The translations under genes were made by a program, and so were the position numbers. DNA of 64,000 bases from Pedobacter sp. MC2016-05 (GTDB lineage Bacteria; Bacteroidota; Bacteroidia; Sphingobacteriales; Sphingobacteriaceae): contig NZ_JAPIVT010000004.1 of NCBI RefSeq assembly GCF_026239735.1, forward strand, positions 62,001 to 126,000, read 5' to 3'. Below are positions 38,322 to 47,666 of the stretch, in pieces; the first letter of the stretch is position 1; each line of letters begins with the position of its first letter. Under the pieces are notes generated by a model. The model saw only the letters and a list, made by a program, of their open reading frames with translations. It had not been told where the DNA came from and ran no database searches.

Positions 38322-39410
38322 CTATTTCTTTACCAACTGAATCTGATAAATATGGGGCCATTTTTTACCCGTTACAAACAGGCTTTTTGTTGCTTTATCA
38401 TAGGCAATTCCGTTCAGCACGTTATTTGCCTTTTCGTCTTCAGTCTTGAAATTATCTGCAGAAAAAATCCCCGCCAAATTGATACGTGCTTCAACAGCAC
38501 CATTATCCGGGTTGATGATCAAAATATCGTTTGTGGTGTAAACATTGGCGTAGATTTTCCCATCGATAACTTCTAACTCATTAAGATTTTGAATTGGCCC
38601 TTTATTGTCATAAACATCAATAGAACCGATGCGGTTGTACTTATCTTTATCCAAAAAGAAAATCGTATTTGAACCATCTGTGTTGAGCACCTTTTCTCCG
38701 TCGAAAGCCAAACCCCAACCCTCTCTTCCGGTAGTGTAGGAAAATTCTGAAAGTTTTTTCATGGTAGCTTTGTCGTAAACAAAACCCACTTTTTCACGGT
38801 AGGTAAGTTGAATGATTTTATCACCAATAACCGTGATTCCTTCTGCAAAATATTGTTTATCAACCGGTGTTGACTGAACTATTTTCCCTGTTGATGGTTC
38901 TACTTTACGCAGACTCGAATGGCCGTAATCGCCAGCGCTTTCGTAAAAAAAGCCATCATGATATTCTAAACCTTCCACGTAGGAAGTAGTATCGTGCGGA
39001 AGCGTTTTGATTACTTTGTAAGTATATTCCAATGGTGCCTGGGCAGCCAGCACATTAATATTGGTCGTTAGCTCTTCAGCCTCTGTACCTTCGTAAATTT
39101 TGGCAGTTAAAATATGGCTTCCTAACTTCAATCCTGCTGTTTTTAGCTTAATAGACAAAGTGTCTGTTTTGGCAATAACTTTAGCCGTATCAATTAAATA
39201 GACAACAGAATCTACGCTCTTATCCTTTCCAAATTGAACTTTAACTTCAAATTCATTTCCAACAGGAACATTTAAGCCGATCATCGGCGATAAGAAGCTC
39301 CTATAAGCCCCTGGTTTATCATCCTTGCATGAGCTGACAAATGCAACGATGATTGTGATGAAAAGTAAATTTTTGATTTGGTTAGTCTTCAGGGCAAAAA
39401 GCATCTTCAA
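38322..39410 (-). CDS. Glutaminyl-peptide cyclotransferase, lipoprotein
   Basis: 362 residues. A lipoprotein signal (FVSSCKDD) precedes an Ig-like segment and the five-bladed propeller of the plant/bacterial-type glutaminyl cyclase: SYVEGLEYHDGFFYESAGDY, QLTYREKVGFVYD, REGWGLAFDGEKVLNTDGS, LNELEVIDGKIYANVY and NVLNGIAYDKATKSLFVTGK. It converts N-terminal Gln to pyroglutamate in exported proteins. A second ATG two codons in is also possible. Its 5' end overlaps the original reading frame of the broken yraN (to 39382). Confidence 0.92.
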   Translation of the reverse strand: MKMLFALKTNQIKNLLFITIIVAFVSSCKDDKPGAYRSFLSPMIGLNVPVGNEFEVKVQFGKDKSVDSVVYLIDTAKVIAKTDTLSIKLKTAGLKLGSHILTAKIYEGTEAEELTTNINVLAAQAPLEYTYKVIKTLPHDTTSYVEGLEYHDGFFYESAGDYGHSSLRKVEPSTGKIVQSTPVDKQYFAEGITVIGDKIIQLTYREKVGFVYDKATMKKLSEFSYTTGREGWGLAFDGEKVLNTDGSNTIFFLDKDKYNRIGSIDVYDNKGPIQNLNELEVIDGKIYANVYTTNDILIINPDNGAVEARINLAGIFSADNFKTEDEKANNVLNGIAYDKATKSLFVTGKKWPHIYQIQLVKK

Positions 39411-39744
39411 TATGATTTAGGTTATAACTTTTATTTTTTGTAAAGGTAGTCGCAATTATATCAAAACGAATATCATTTTGATGATTCACGATTTCTATGT
39501 ATTAAGTTGCGGCTAGTTCCATCTGTTTCTGCTTTGCATTATGTACAAACTCCTCCGCCTGACCAAAAGCAACAGATGTTCGGGCTTTTACCTCCACGAA
39601 AACCATGACTCCATCTTTATACACTATTAAATCTATCTCCGCTTTGCCATGCGTCCAGTTCTCGTCCAGCACTTCGTAATTTTTACCCTCTAAATATTGT
39701 TTTGCAATATTTTCACTCTCTCCCCCTAAAGCGTTATGAATCAC
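39382..39744 (-). pseudogene. yraN: YraN (UPF0102) gene with in-frame stop at codon 81
   Basis: GTG at 39742-39744, then the YraN pattern: ENIAKQYLEGKNYEVLDENW, GKAEIDLIVYKDGVMVFVEV, KARTSVAFGQAEEFV. A TAA at 39502-39504 ends it after 80 residues, but the same frame continues with the expected C-terminus (YIEIVNHQNDIRFDIIATTF ... NLNHIEDAF) to 39382. The full 120-codon frame is the normal family length. YraN is a restriction-endonuclease-fold protein of unclear role. The nonsense change is either real decay or a base-call error. Confidence 0.8.
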
Positions 39745-39856
39745 CCTTTTGATGAATTATTGAATGATCGATTTTTGAAGGAGTGAATGATACCTGTATG
39801 AAGAAATGAATAAACGGCCCTGATCTAAAAATCCCTAAATCTTGTTAATTCTGATC

Positions 39857-41845
39857 CTATTTCACAATTACTGAACCTAAAAACTTAGATATTTCCCGTT
39901 CCACTCCTTTAATTACACCGTAACGCTGCATTAAAATCATTTGGTTATCCGCATCGTTTTCGTCTTTAATTTCTTTTAACAAATTGGTCAAAATCTTATC
40001 AACCTTTCTTTTCTTCAGATGAAAAATACCTCCTAAAATGGTTGCTTTGAGGTTCATACTTTCATCTTTAACGTAAATCAGGTGCTTATTAAGCCAGTTT
40101 TCACTTAAGGCATATTCTGATGTAGAAAGCGTTATGGCTAAATCCGCCAGGTCACGATCTTCATGTTTTATAAAATGATTTGCCGTTGGTAATCTTCCAT
40201 TGTCAATCTCTGTTTTATAATGCTCGATGATCCTTTTACAAAGTGAATTTTCAAAGTCGACATCTGCCAGGTTTTGCATAATAAACGAACCGATATACAT
40301 GTCATCGATCTTGTCCCAATTTACAAATTCATGCCCGTAAGTTAACAACAAGCGTACTATTTCCTTCTCCTGAATCTCATCTGTTGCCGAAGCGGCTTGT
40401 TGGCTATCTGGGCCAGCATTGTCATCCCACAAATCGTCTGGCGGCCCTAACGGTTCGGGCGGACCAGAAGAATAAGGATTACTATTATTGTTTGAAAAAT
40501 TACCTTGAGCTCTTTGATTACTTTCGAAATTTTTCTTCACTTTGTTTGAGCGCATTTTATTCAACTCGCTCATCAAAATCTTTTCTTCAATTTCAAGCAG
40601 GCTGCTCGATTCGCGAACAAAAACCGACGCCTTAATTGGGTCAGGGATTTTCGCAATACTTTCTACAATATCGCGGATAATTCCAGCCCTCTTTATCGGA
40701 TCATCACCAGCATCCTTCAATAAAACATTGGCCTTGTAAAGGATAAAATCTTTGCGATTTTGCTCTAAATAAGTCTTGAAAGCGCCTGCCCCTACATGGT
40801 GCATATAAGAATCCGGATCATGACCATCGGGAAACGAAACGATCTTTACGTTTAATCCCTCTTCCAGAATCATATCCAATCCACGTAATGAAGCCTTTAT
40901 CCCGGCGGCATCACCATCAAATAAAATGGTAATATTTTGCGTAAAACGACCGATAAGTTTAATCTGTTCTACGGTTAAAGAGGTTCCGGAAGAAGCGACA
41001 ACATTTTCTATACCTGCCTGATGTACAGAAAGCACATCGGCATATCCTTCGGCCAGATAACAGTTATCCAAATCCCGAATTGCCTTCTTCGCATGGAACA
41101 AGCCATAAAGAACATTCGATTTATGATAAATTTCGCTTTCGGGAGAATTTACATATTTGGGTACGTTTTTATCGGTTTTGAGGGTTCTACCGCCGAAGCC
41201 AATTACCCTGCCCGTAAAACCATGGATAGGAAACATCACGCGGCCACGAAAGCGGTCGTAAATTTTCCCATTATCGTTCTTGATAGATAATCCGGTAGAC
41301 TCTAAAAATTCCAATTTATGGCCTGCATTGGTAGCGCTTTGAGTTAGGGCATCCCAAACATCAGGCGAATAACCTACTTCAAATTTCTTAAGGATATCTT
41401 CCCGAAAACCACGCTCCTTAAAATAGCTGAGTCCAATTCCTTTCCCTTCATCTGTTTCCCAAAGTTGTTTTACAAAAAATGCTGATGCAAATTGAGATAC
41501 GATGTACAAACTTTCTTTGGCGCTTTGTGCCTCCGCATCTTGTGGCGTGAGTTCAGTTTCCTCAACTTCAATATTGTATTTAGTGGCTAAAAACTTAAGC
41601 GCTTCAGGATACGAATATTTCTCGTGATCCATAATGAAACGAACAGAATCGCCTCCTTTTCCGCATCCAAAGCATTTGTAAATCCCCTTGGTTACCGAAA
41701 CGTGGAAAGAAGGGGTTTTTTCGCCATGGAATGGGCAATTGCCAATTAAACTAGTTCCGCGTTTTTTTAAGTGCACAAAATCCCCTACTACCTCCTCAAT
41801 TCGGGCGGTATCCATTATCTTATCTATCGTTTCGCGGTTTATCAT
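39857..41845 (-). CDS. dnaG: DNA primase
   Basis: 662 residues. N-terminal zinc ribbon (C-P-F-H ... CFGCGKGGD, about 38-65), then the Toprim catalytic core (LAEGYADVLSVHQAG, TILFDGDAAGIKASLRGLD) and a C-terminal helicase-binding region. It makes RNA primers at the replication fork. Residues about 425-470 form a low-complexity Asn/Ser/Gly/Pro linker between the core and the C-terminal domain. No companion rpoD is in view. Start ATG gives MINRETIDKIMDTARI, usual for the family. Confidence 0.97.
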   Translation of the reverse strand: MINRETIDKIMDTARIEEVVGDFVHLKKRGTSLIGNCPFHGEKTPSFHVSVTKGIYKCFGCGKGGDSVRFIMDHEKYSYPEALKFLATKYNIEVEETELTPQDAEAQSAKESLYIVSQFASAFFVKQLWETDEGKGIGLSYFKERGFREDILKKFEVGYSPDVWDALTQSATNAGHKLEFLESTGLSIKNDNGKIYDRFRGRVMFPIHGFTGRVIGFGGRTLKTDKNVPKYVNSPESEIYHKSNVLYGLFHAKKAIRDLDNCYLAEGYADVLSVHQAGIENVVASSGTSLTVEQIKLIGRFTQNITILFDGDAAGIKASLRGLDMILEEGLNVKIVSFPDGHDPDSYMHHVGAGAFKTYLEQNRKDFILYKANVLLKDAGDDPIKRAGIIRDIVESIAKIPDPIKASVFVRESSSLLEIEEKILMSELNKMRSNKVKKNFESNQRAQGNFSNNNSNPYSSGPPEPLGPPDDLWDDNAGPDSQQAASATDEIQEKEIVRLLLTYGHEFVNWDKIDDMYIGSFIMQNLADVDFENSLCKRIIEHYKTEIDNGRLPTANHFIKHEDRDLADLAITLSTSEYALSENWLNKHLIYVKDESMNLKATILGGIFHLKKRKVDKILTNLLKEIKDENDADNQMILMQRYGVIKGVEREISKFLGSVIVK

Positions 41846-41928
41846 TTTAGTTCTACGTTTTAAGTAATAAGTTTTACGTCTGCCGACTTCACTTATAACC
41901 TACAACTTTTAACATATTCAAAATATTA

Positions 41929-41998
41929 ATAGGCATACAGACCTATAGCTTATAACATTCAAAAATTTCTATAGACATCCAGACCTATAACTTATAAC
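41929..41998. repeat. Two near-identical 28-bp direct repeats
   Basis: 41929-41956 and 41971-41998 share ATAG-CAT-CAGACCTATA-CTTATAAC with four differences, period 42. The second copy abuts the stop codon of the SGNH hydrolase. A similar CATAACCTATAACTCATAA occurs near 54629, so this is a low-level intergenic repeat word. Confidence 0.4.
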
Positions 41999-42658
41999 CT
42001 ACCTCACCAAAGGCAATAACTGTTCAGCCACTAATTTATTCCCAACTTCATTTAAATGAACACGATCTGTAGTTAAAATGCCTTTCTCTTTGTCTTCCGG
42101 ATTGTTTTTCGCTTCGTAGGCTGTGAAAATTTTTCTCAAATCGCAAACTGGTAAATTGTTTTTTGCAGCCAGCTGTCTTATCCCTTCGGCATACTTATTT
42201 AAGTCTGCATCAAGCTCATTGGTTCCATCTTTTTTTTCTCCCACAACAGATGGTGTAACAAGAATCACCTTACTACCAACACCCTGAATTTTACTAATCA
42301 AAGCTTGATAAAACTTAAAATATTTATCATAATCAGTTCCGGTATGTGATGATTGTTTGTGCCAAACATCATTAATCCCTACATAAATGACTACCAGATC
42401 TGGTTTTTTATTTAATACATCATCTTCCAAGCGTAGATACAAATCGTATACCTTGTTGCCACCAATACCAGCTCCTGTAACAGCATACTTAGTAGAATCT
42501 AAAGCTTTCTTTATTAAGGTAACATAGCCATTTTTCGAAACGCCCTGCTGCGTGATAGAGTCTCCAAAGAAGATAATGTGTTTTGGTTTAAATGTCATTG
42601 AAGTTAATGCAATTAGGCAAAAGCTTAGTAAAATGCCTGTTCTGAATAAATTTTTCAT
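41999..42658 (-). CDS. Secreted SGNH/GDSL hydrolase
   Basis: 219 residues from the ATG at 42656-42658 (MKNLFRTGILLSFCLI), which gives a signal peptide; an upstream TTG at 42688 would overlap the previous gene and adds ten unhelpful residues. Block I FFGDSITQQG, block II Gly in GAGIGGNKVYDL, block III GINDVW and block V DRVHLN with catalytic Asp/His are all present, so it should be active on acyl/acetyl esters, perhaps on polysaccharides. Follows the beta-lactamase-like gene closely. Confidence 0.9.
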   Translation of the reverse strand: MKNLFRTGILLSFCLIALTSMTFKPKHIIFFGDSITQQGVSKNGYVTLIKKALDSTKYAVTGAGIGGNKVYDLYLRLEDDVLNKKPDLVVIYVGINDVWHKQSSHTGTDYDKYFKFYQALISKIQGVGSKVILVTPSVVGEKKDGTNELDADLNKYAEGIRQLAAKNNLPVCDLRKIFTAYEAKNNPEDKEKGILTTDRVHLNEVGNKLVAEQLLPLVR

Positions 42659-42684
42659 TGAAATATAGGTTTGATTATTTTTGA

Positions 42685-44253
42685 TCAATTTTTTTTAAGG
42701 TCCAGATCCTGAAAATCGAAGCTAAAATCGGTTAATGGAGAAATTGCCTCCATTTTAAAGCCTGTAGGTTTTCCTTCGGTATCAAGCGAAAAGTTAACAA
42801 ATGCATCCGCATCCATACTTCTATCGTACCATTTAACAATAAAAGTATTGCCTTTGTAATACACCATATCGCCGGTTAACTTTAGGGAGTTTTTTGCCTG
42901 GAAATGCATTTTTCCATTTACATTGCTAATGGTAACTAGACCAAACCACACATCGTTGTATTCACCCAAATAATTTTTTAAATCTGGTTTATTAGTACCG
43001 TCTTTTTGAGCAGAAGCGATATCAGCCCAAATTTTATCAGTCACTTTTTTAGCATCTTCCTTATCTTCTTTCTCACTATCGGTTACCTCTTTAACTCTGT
43101 CTTTACCTTTGATACCGAAATAGCCATCCTTAATGGCTTCAGTAATTGCAGTAAAAGCGCCGCCAGATTGTTGATTCGTCAGCACGATTATACCCAATTT
43201 CAAATCTGGTATTAAAGTTACTTCACTTACCATTCCAGCCAGACCACCGGTATGCTCAGCAACCATATAACCTTTTTCATCACTCAAAAACCAACCTAGT
43301 CCATAACCAAAGAAATGCGTGTTATAATCGCCTTTTCCAGCAGGGATGATGCTGTGCAAGGTCCACATTCTGTTCTGCGAAGCTCTGCTAAATAAGGTTT
43401 TGTCTAACTTCTCGCCATACTTACCCCCGTTTAATTGCGTAATTGCCCATTTGCTTAAATCTGCTACGCTCGAGTTCATTCCACCAGCGGCATTGCTATT
43501 CTCAGAGAAATCTTTCGGGATGACCGACAATTTCCCATTGACAGGCGCATGGGCATCAATGATATTTGTTTTGTCTTTTAATCGATTAAAAGAAAGGGCA
43601 GTACTATTCATGCCTAATGGTTGCGCAATTTTTTGCTCAATAAAATCTTCATATTTCATTCCAGAAATCCGTTCGATTACTTCGCCGGCCACGATGTAAA
43701 GTAAGTTATCGTAATCCCATTTGGTACGGAAACTAGAAACAGGTTTGAGATACCTTAAATTATGAATGATTTGTTTTTTCGAAACCGTTGAAGAATCAGG
43801 CCAAATCATTAAATCACCAGCACCTAGACCTAATCCACTTCTATGCGAAAGTAAATCACTGATGGTAAACTCAGAAGTAACGTATGCATCGTATAGTTTA
43901 AACTCAGGAATTATGTCGGTTACTTTCGTGTCCCAGGTAATTTTCTTTTCATCTATCAGCATGGCTAAGGCTGCTGCTGTAAATGCTTTGGTGTTCGAGG
44001 CAATACCGAACAGGGTATTTTCATCAACCTTCAATTTATTTTTTAAAGACCGAACACCATAACCTTTGGCGTGGATTACCTTTCCATCTTTTAATACTGC
44101 TACAGCAATACCAGGAACATTTAAAGCAGTTAAGGTTTTTTCTGCAACACTGTCGATTTGTTTAGATGTAAGTACCTGAGCAGACAGATTTGTACTGCAA
44201 AGGATCAGTAGAAAACTCGCCTGTATAAAAGTTTTTTGAAAGGATAATCGCAT
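42685..44253 (-). CDS. Secreted class C beta-lactamase-family serine hydrolase
   Basis: 522 residues from the ATG at 44251-44253 (MRLSFQKTFIQASFLLIL), a normal signal peptide ending NLSAQ; a longer ORF start at 44289 lacks one. Active-site motifs: SxxK as SNTK (FGIASNTKAFTA), Tyr motif YDN, and HTGG as the KTG equivalent (VAEHTGGLAG). The last ~100 residues resemble the DUF3471 beta-domain often fused to these enzymes. Family members include DD-peptidases, esterases and peptidases; the substrate cannot be told. Confidence 0.9.
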   Translation of the reverse strand: MRLSFQKTFIQASFLLILCSTNLSAQVLTSKQIDSVAEKTLTALNVPGIAVAVLKDGKVIHAKGYGVRSLKNKLKVDENTLFGIASNTKAFTAAALAMLIDEKKITWDTKVTDIIPEFKLYDAYVTSEFTISDLLSHRSGLGLGAGDLMIWPDSSTVSKKQIIHNLRYLKPVSSFRTKWDYDNLLYIVAGEVIERISGMKYEDFIEQKIAQPLGMNSTALSFNRLKDKTNIIDAHAPVNGKLSVIPKDFSENSNAAGGMNSSVADLSKWAITQLNGGKYGEKLDKTLFSRASQNRMWTLHSIIPAGKGDYNTHFFGYGLGWFLSDEKGYMVAEHTGGLAGMVSEVTLIPDLKLGIIVLTNQQSGGAFTAITEAIKDGYFGIKGKDRVKEVTDSEKEDKEDAKKVTDKIWADIASAQKDGTNKPDLKNYLGEYNDVWFGLVTISNVNGKMHFQAKNSLKLTGDMVYYKGNTFIVKWYDRSMDADAFVNFSLDTEGKPTGFKMEAISPLTDFSFDFQDLDLKKN

Positions 44254-44310
44254 GGAGGGTGGGTTTAAATATCGCTTAAAGATAATCATTCTTTCAGGAG
44301 CATTTTTCGC

Positions 44311-45249
44311 CTACTTATCCTTTTCGAGTTTGTAATCTTTATGAACAATGAGGAAGCTTGCCCGCTCTTCTTTTTTGAAAGGGTAGTCCCAATTGCCCTG
44401 ATACGTAATCTTGGTAGGTAGTTTATCATCGCCGAAATAACCCATTTCAATATTCATTTGAACATCAAAATCAAACAGCATGTTGCCATATTTCATATCA
44501 ACATAACGCCCCAGAATATTGAAATTTCGTTTATCAAAAATGGTAACCAGTTCTTTGATCATGATGCCATCTTTTGTCCAACTGGAGATATCTGGCTTGA
44601 CAGAAACTTTAAAGCGATAAACAGGAATGGAATCCAAATAAGTTCCACTAGTAAAAGCATAATTATAATATTGGCGCATATTTGCCGAAAAAATCTCTGT
44701 TTTACTGCCGATAAATGGCACTTTTACCGGCCGACCGGGATTGAAGATTAGCGTTTTTAACTTATTTTTGTAGCTCTCGTTGGTACCACCTTTTCCGTTA
44801 GCGGCTGGTGCATTGGGCACAAAATCGGTGTTATAGGCATTCATAAAAATGTAATCGAACATTTCTACCGTATATAGTTGATACTTACCGTTTTTCTTAT
44901 AAAGATTACCACTTTCTTCTTTCACCAGATATTCCATTTTATACTGGCCGGCATTGTTATGCTTTATCTTCCGATAAATTTTTCCATCAACTTTGTTTTT
45001 CTTGTTATAGCTGAAGATTCTGTTTTCAGCTATGAAGCTGTAGCGCTTCATGTCTCTAAATGATTGATAAAAAGATGTATCGTTTACCACTTTATTGATG
45101 AAAGTTTCGATGTTTAACCGCTCCGCTTTAATATTCACTACAGAATCTAAAGTAATTGTTTTAATCGTATCGGGATTAAAACGAGGAATTTCTTGAGCAA
45201 AACCACTGAAGATGAAAGCGGATAAAATGGTAATCAAAAATAATTTCAT
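44311..45249 (-). CDS. Secreted protein of unknown function
   Basis: 312 residues with a signal peptide (FIFSGFAQ end). The body is beta-rich and aromatic (RYSFIAENRIFSYNKK, MLFDFDVQMNIEMGYFGDD) and resembles no family I can name; the strand pattern would suit a periplasmic or outer-surface lipocalin- or LolA-like fold. It lies 57 bases upstream of the serine hydrolase on the same strand and may be in that transcript. Confidence 0.7.
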   Translation of the reverse strand: MKLFLITILSAFIFSGFAQEIPRFNPDTIKTITLDSVVNIKAERLNIETFINKVVNDTSFYQSFRDMKRYSFIAENRIFSYNKKNKVDGKIYRKIKHNNAGQYKMEYLVKEESGNLYKKNGKYQLYTVEMFDYIFMNAYNTDFVPNAPAANGKGGTNESYKNKLKTLIFNPGRPVKVPFIGSKTEIFSANMRQYYNYAFTSGTYLDSIPVYRFKVSVKPDISSWTKDGIMIKELVTIFDKRNFNILGRYVDMKYGNMLFDFDVQMNIEMGYFGDDKLPTKITYQGNWDYPFKKEERASFLIVHKDYKLEKDK

Positions 45250-45307
45250 GTATAATGATATATAATATGGTGATGTAAGCGAGATCTTGATTGTTCCACT
45301 ACATCAA

Positions 45308-46492
45308 TTAATTCCCGAGCTGCTTTAGGGCGATATAAGCCATTAAACCAGTAGAAATTTTAAGTGCATCCTCATCGATATCAAACTTTGGCGTATGCAC
45401 AGAATATTGCGTATCTTTTGCTGCGTTACCAGTACCTAAACGGTAAAAACAAGCATCTGTTACCTGAGAGTAGAAAGAAAAATCTTCAGCAGCCATCCAA
45501 ATGTCTAAATCAATTACATTCTCTTTACCTAAAAATTCCTCAGCAAATGATCTGGCATTAGCCGTTAATTTTTCCTCATTGATAAGGAAAGGATAGCCCT
45601 TGTGAATATCAAAATCACAACTTCCCCCCATGGCTTCGGCAATACCTTCGGCCATTTTTTTCATGCGTTTATGAGCCTCTGCTCTCCAATTTTCATCCAA
45701 AGTTCTAAAAGTACCTTCAATTTTAACCTCGTTCGGAATAATGTTGGTTGCGCCATTTGCTGTTACTTTACCGAACGACAAAACCGATGGCAAACGCGGA
45801 TCGGCATTACGGGAAACGATTTGCTGTAAGGCAATAATGATGTGTGAGGCAATTAAAACCGGATCGATATTTTGGTGCGGCTGTGCACCGTGACCACCTT
45901 TTCCGGTTACGGTTACATACAATTCATCGGTTGACGCCATATAAATACCTGAACGAAAACCAACCTTTCCTGATTCTATTAAAGGCATCACATGCTGACC
46001 AACAATGTAATTTGGCCTCGGATTTTCCAGAACGCCTTCCTTAATCATGATACTTGCACCACCTGGTAACAGCTCTTCTGCTGGTTGGAAAATTAATTTG
46101 ATAGTCCCGCCAAATTCATCTTTCAATTGATTTAAGATATAAGCTGAACCTAAAAGTGAAGAGGTGTGTACATCGTGACCACAGGCATGCATTACGCCCG
46201 GATTTTTAGACGCGTATGGTTTATCGTTCGCTTCCAGAATTGGCAAGGCGTCCATATCAGCACGTAAGGCAATCACCTTATCTGATGGTAAATTTCCTTT
46301 AATTAAACCTACAACGCCTGTGTTTGCGCAATCGCTAAATTCGATTCCCCAAGCCGATAGCTTATCTTTAACAAATTTTGAAGTTTCGAACTCTTGATAA
46401 GATAATTCAGGATTGGCGTGAATATGTTGACGGTAACCTACCACATCGTTAAAAATTGCGGCAGCAAGTTCTTGGACTTTATTTTTGATCAT
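45308..46492 (-). CDS. Cytosolic M20-family amidohydrolase
   Basis: 394 residues, no signal peptide. M20D pattern: YRQHIHANPELSYQEFETSK, LRADMDALPILE, VMHACGHDVHTSSLLGSA, QPAEELLPGGAS and AAEDFSFYSQ. It should hydrolyse N-acyl amino acids such as hippurate or N-acetyl amino acids. It starts 14 bases inside the 3' end of the upstream SPOR gene, so the two are translationally coupled. Paralogue of the secreted enzyme at 29878. Confidence 0.92.
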   Translation of the reverse strand: MIKNKVQELAAAIFNDVVGYRQHIHANPELSYQEFETSKFVKDKLSAWGIEFSDCANTGVVGLIKGNLPSDKVIALRADMDALPILEANDKPYASKNPGVMHACGHDVHTSSLLGSAYILNQLKDEFGGTIKLIFQPAEELLPGGASIMIKEGVLENPRPNYIVGQHVMPLIESGKVGFRSGIYMASTDELYVTVTGKGGHGAQPHQNIDPVLIASHIIIALQQIVSRNADPRLPSVLSFGKVTANGATNIIPNEVKIEGTFRTLDENWRAEAHKRMKKMAEGIAEAMGGSCDFDIHKGYPFLINEEKLTANARSFAEEFLGKENVIDLDIWMAAEDFSFYSQVTDACFYRLGTGNAAKDTQYSVHTPKFDIDEDALKISTGLMAYIALKQLGN

Positions 46493-46922
46493 CAGTGATA
46501 GTCGTATCTAATTGTGGAGCATTAATTTTTTCCCTAAAAATAAACAATGTTGGGAAAGCTGGTCGGATTTCATTCATCAAACGTTGTGCTTCTAAACGTG
46601 TTCTAAAATCGCCCACTCTAATATAATAATTAGGCTCCTTGTAAATAAGGTAAGTATTAAATTTCGGGTAGAGACTTTTAAATCTGGCCTGTTGATTAAA
46701 CACTTCTCTCCTATCTGAACCATAAAATATTTGCACCCGATAGCCATAAGAAGAAACAATTGGCTTTCCTATTTTCACTTCACCGGTCGTTTTATAAACT
46801 TCAGAACGCTTTGCGATCAAACTATCAATGAGTGGATCTTTTACAACAGTTACTTCGCCTCGCTGAGCAAAAGATGCTGAAAACAGAAATAAGCTTAGTA
46901 TTAGCGTGAGTATTATCTTCAT
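46479..46922 (-). CDS. SPOR-domain secreted protein
   Basis: 147 residues. Signal peptide (FSASFAQ end), then a C-terminal SPOR domain (about 62-135): SYGYRVQIFYGSDRREVFNQ, then YIRVGDFRTRLEAQRLMNEI. SPOR domains bind denuded glycan strands at division sites or remodelling peptidoglycan. It overlaps the downstream M20 gene by 14 bases. Confidence 0.88.
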   Translation of the reverse strand: MKIILTLILSLFLFSASFAQRGEVTVVKDPLIDSLIAKRSEVYKTTGEVKIGKPIVSSYGYRVQIFYGSDRREVFNQQARFKSLYPKFNTYLIYKEPNYYIRVGDFRTRLEAQRLMNEIRPAFPTLFIFREKINAPQLDTTITDDQK

Positions 46923-46960
46923 TTGTAATTAACCATGACATTCTAGAATTGTTTAAAAAC

Positions 46961-46996
46961 AAGAATGCCGAATTCTTCGCAAAAATCGGCATTCTT
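46961..46996 (-). terminator. Intrinsic terminator after the YoeB-like gene
   Basis: 11-base stem AAGAATGCCGA / TCGGCATTCTT with a 14-base loop; on the minus strand it is followed by GTTTTT. It lies about 62 bases past the toxin stop and before the SPOR gene. Confidence 0.65.
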
Positions 46997-47057
46997 TATG
47001 GGTTGTGCAAATGGTAGTTTTATTCTTCGTAACTGTCTACAATTAGAAAAATGTTAC

Positions 47058-47333
47058 TTATTTATTATAATGAAACCGACATTGAATTACGGCACATTGT
47101 TGATCTTTACCTTTAGTACCCGAAACCTGATATACTAAATGATGTTCACTGGTAATACGCCGAGACCAAAACCCCTTTAAATTATGTTTCAAAGGCTCCG
47201 GTTTACCTAAGCCATGAAATGGAGTTCTTTTGATGTCTTTAAGCAAATACCTAATTTTTTTCTCAGCTTCAATATCATTATCTCTCCAAAACTCAAAGTC
47301 TTCCCATCCTTCTTCTGTAAATACAATGTTCAT
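47058..47333 (-). CDS. yoeB: Txe/YoeB-family toxin (ribosome-dependent endoribonuclease)
   Basis: 91 residues. RelE-like fold; the strongest match is GLGKPEPLKHNLKGFWSRRI, then EHHLVYQV and the C-terminal CRFHYNK, where the conserved Glu, Arg, His and Tyr residues used for catalysis in YoeB stand. The toxin cuts mRNA in the ribosomal A site. The ORF is intact. Its start follows the stop of the antitoxin frame by three bases. The paired antitoxin gene is frameshifted, so either a truncated antitoxin suffices or the toxin is not harmful here. Confidence 0.9.
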   Translation of the reverse strand: MNIVFTEEGWEDFEFWRDNDIEAEKKIRYLLKDIKRTPFHGLGKPEPLKHNLKGFWSRRITSEHHLVYQVSGTKGKDQQCAVIQCRFHYNK

Positions 47334-47336
47334 ATA

Positions 47337-47601
47337 TTATACTTCGTCATCAAGTATAAAGTGTCTCACATTACCTTGTTTCACGCTTTCAATCGAACTT
47401 TCTAATCGTTTACGATTAGCCTCTGTCGACATTAAATGTGCCGTTTCTGGTCAGTGCATTATATTCCTTAATAGAAATTACAACTACAGCTTCATCCTCG
47501 TTATTATTGCGAGGGACAATTAAAATATCTTCTGTTGAACACGCCTCATCAAAATAGCTCTTCATGTTATTCCTCAGTGAAGAAATTGTTACAGCTTTCA
47601 T
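47337..47601 (-). pseudogene. yefM: YefM/Phd-type antitoxin gene with one-base frameshift
   Basis: ATG at 47599-47601 encodes MKAVTISSLRNNMKSYFDEA, IVPRNNNEDEAVVVISIKEY and NALTRNGTF, the DNA-binding half of a YefM antitoxin. A stop at 47416 follows after a short wrong-frame tail. From 47432 the next frame reads MSTEANRKRLESSIESVKQG, then RHFILDDEV and stop at 47337-47339, the normal toxin-binding tail. Dropping one A (plus-strand T) near 47432-47436 restores an 87-residue protein. A longer upstream ORF start (47652) is not likely. Confidence 0.85.
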
Positions 47602-47613
47602 AAAAACAACTTT

Positions 47614-47643
47614 AGTACTTAAAAATGTACGCCAAGATGTACG
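47614..47643 (-). promoter_or_regulatory. Operator-like array for the YefM/YoeB pair
   Basis: Three GTAC cores stand at 47615, 47627 and 47639, exactly 12 bp apart, the last two inside identical ATGTACG words. They lie 13-41 bases upstream of the antitoxin start. YefM proteins are known to bind TGTACA-type sites, so an autoregulatory operator is a reasonable inference. Confidence 0.5.
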
Positions 47644-47666
47644 TAATTGCAAATTACCTGAATAAA

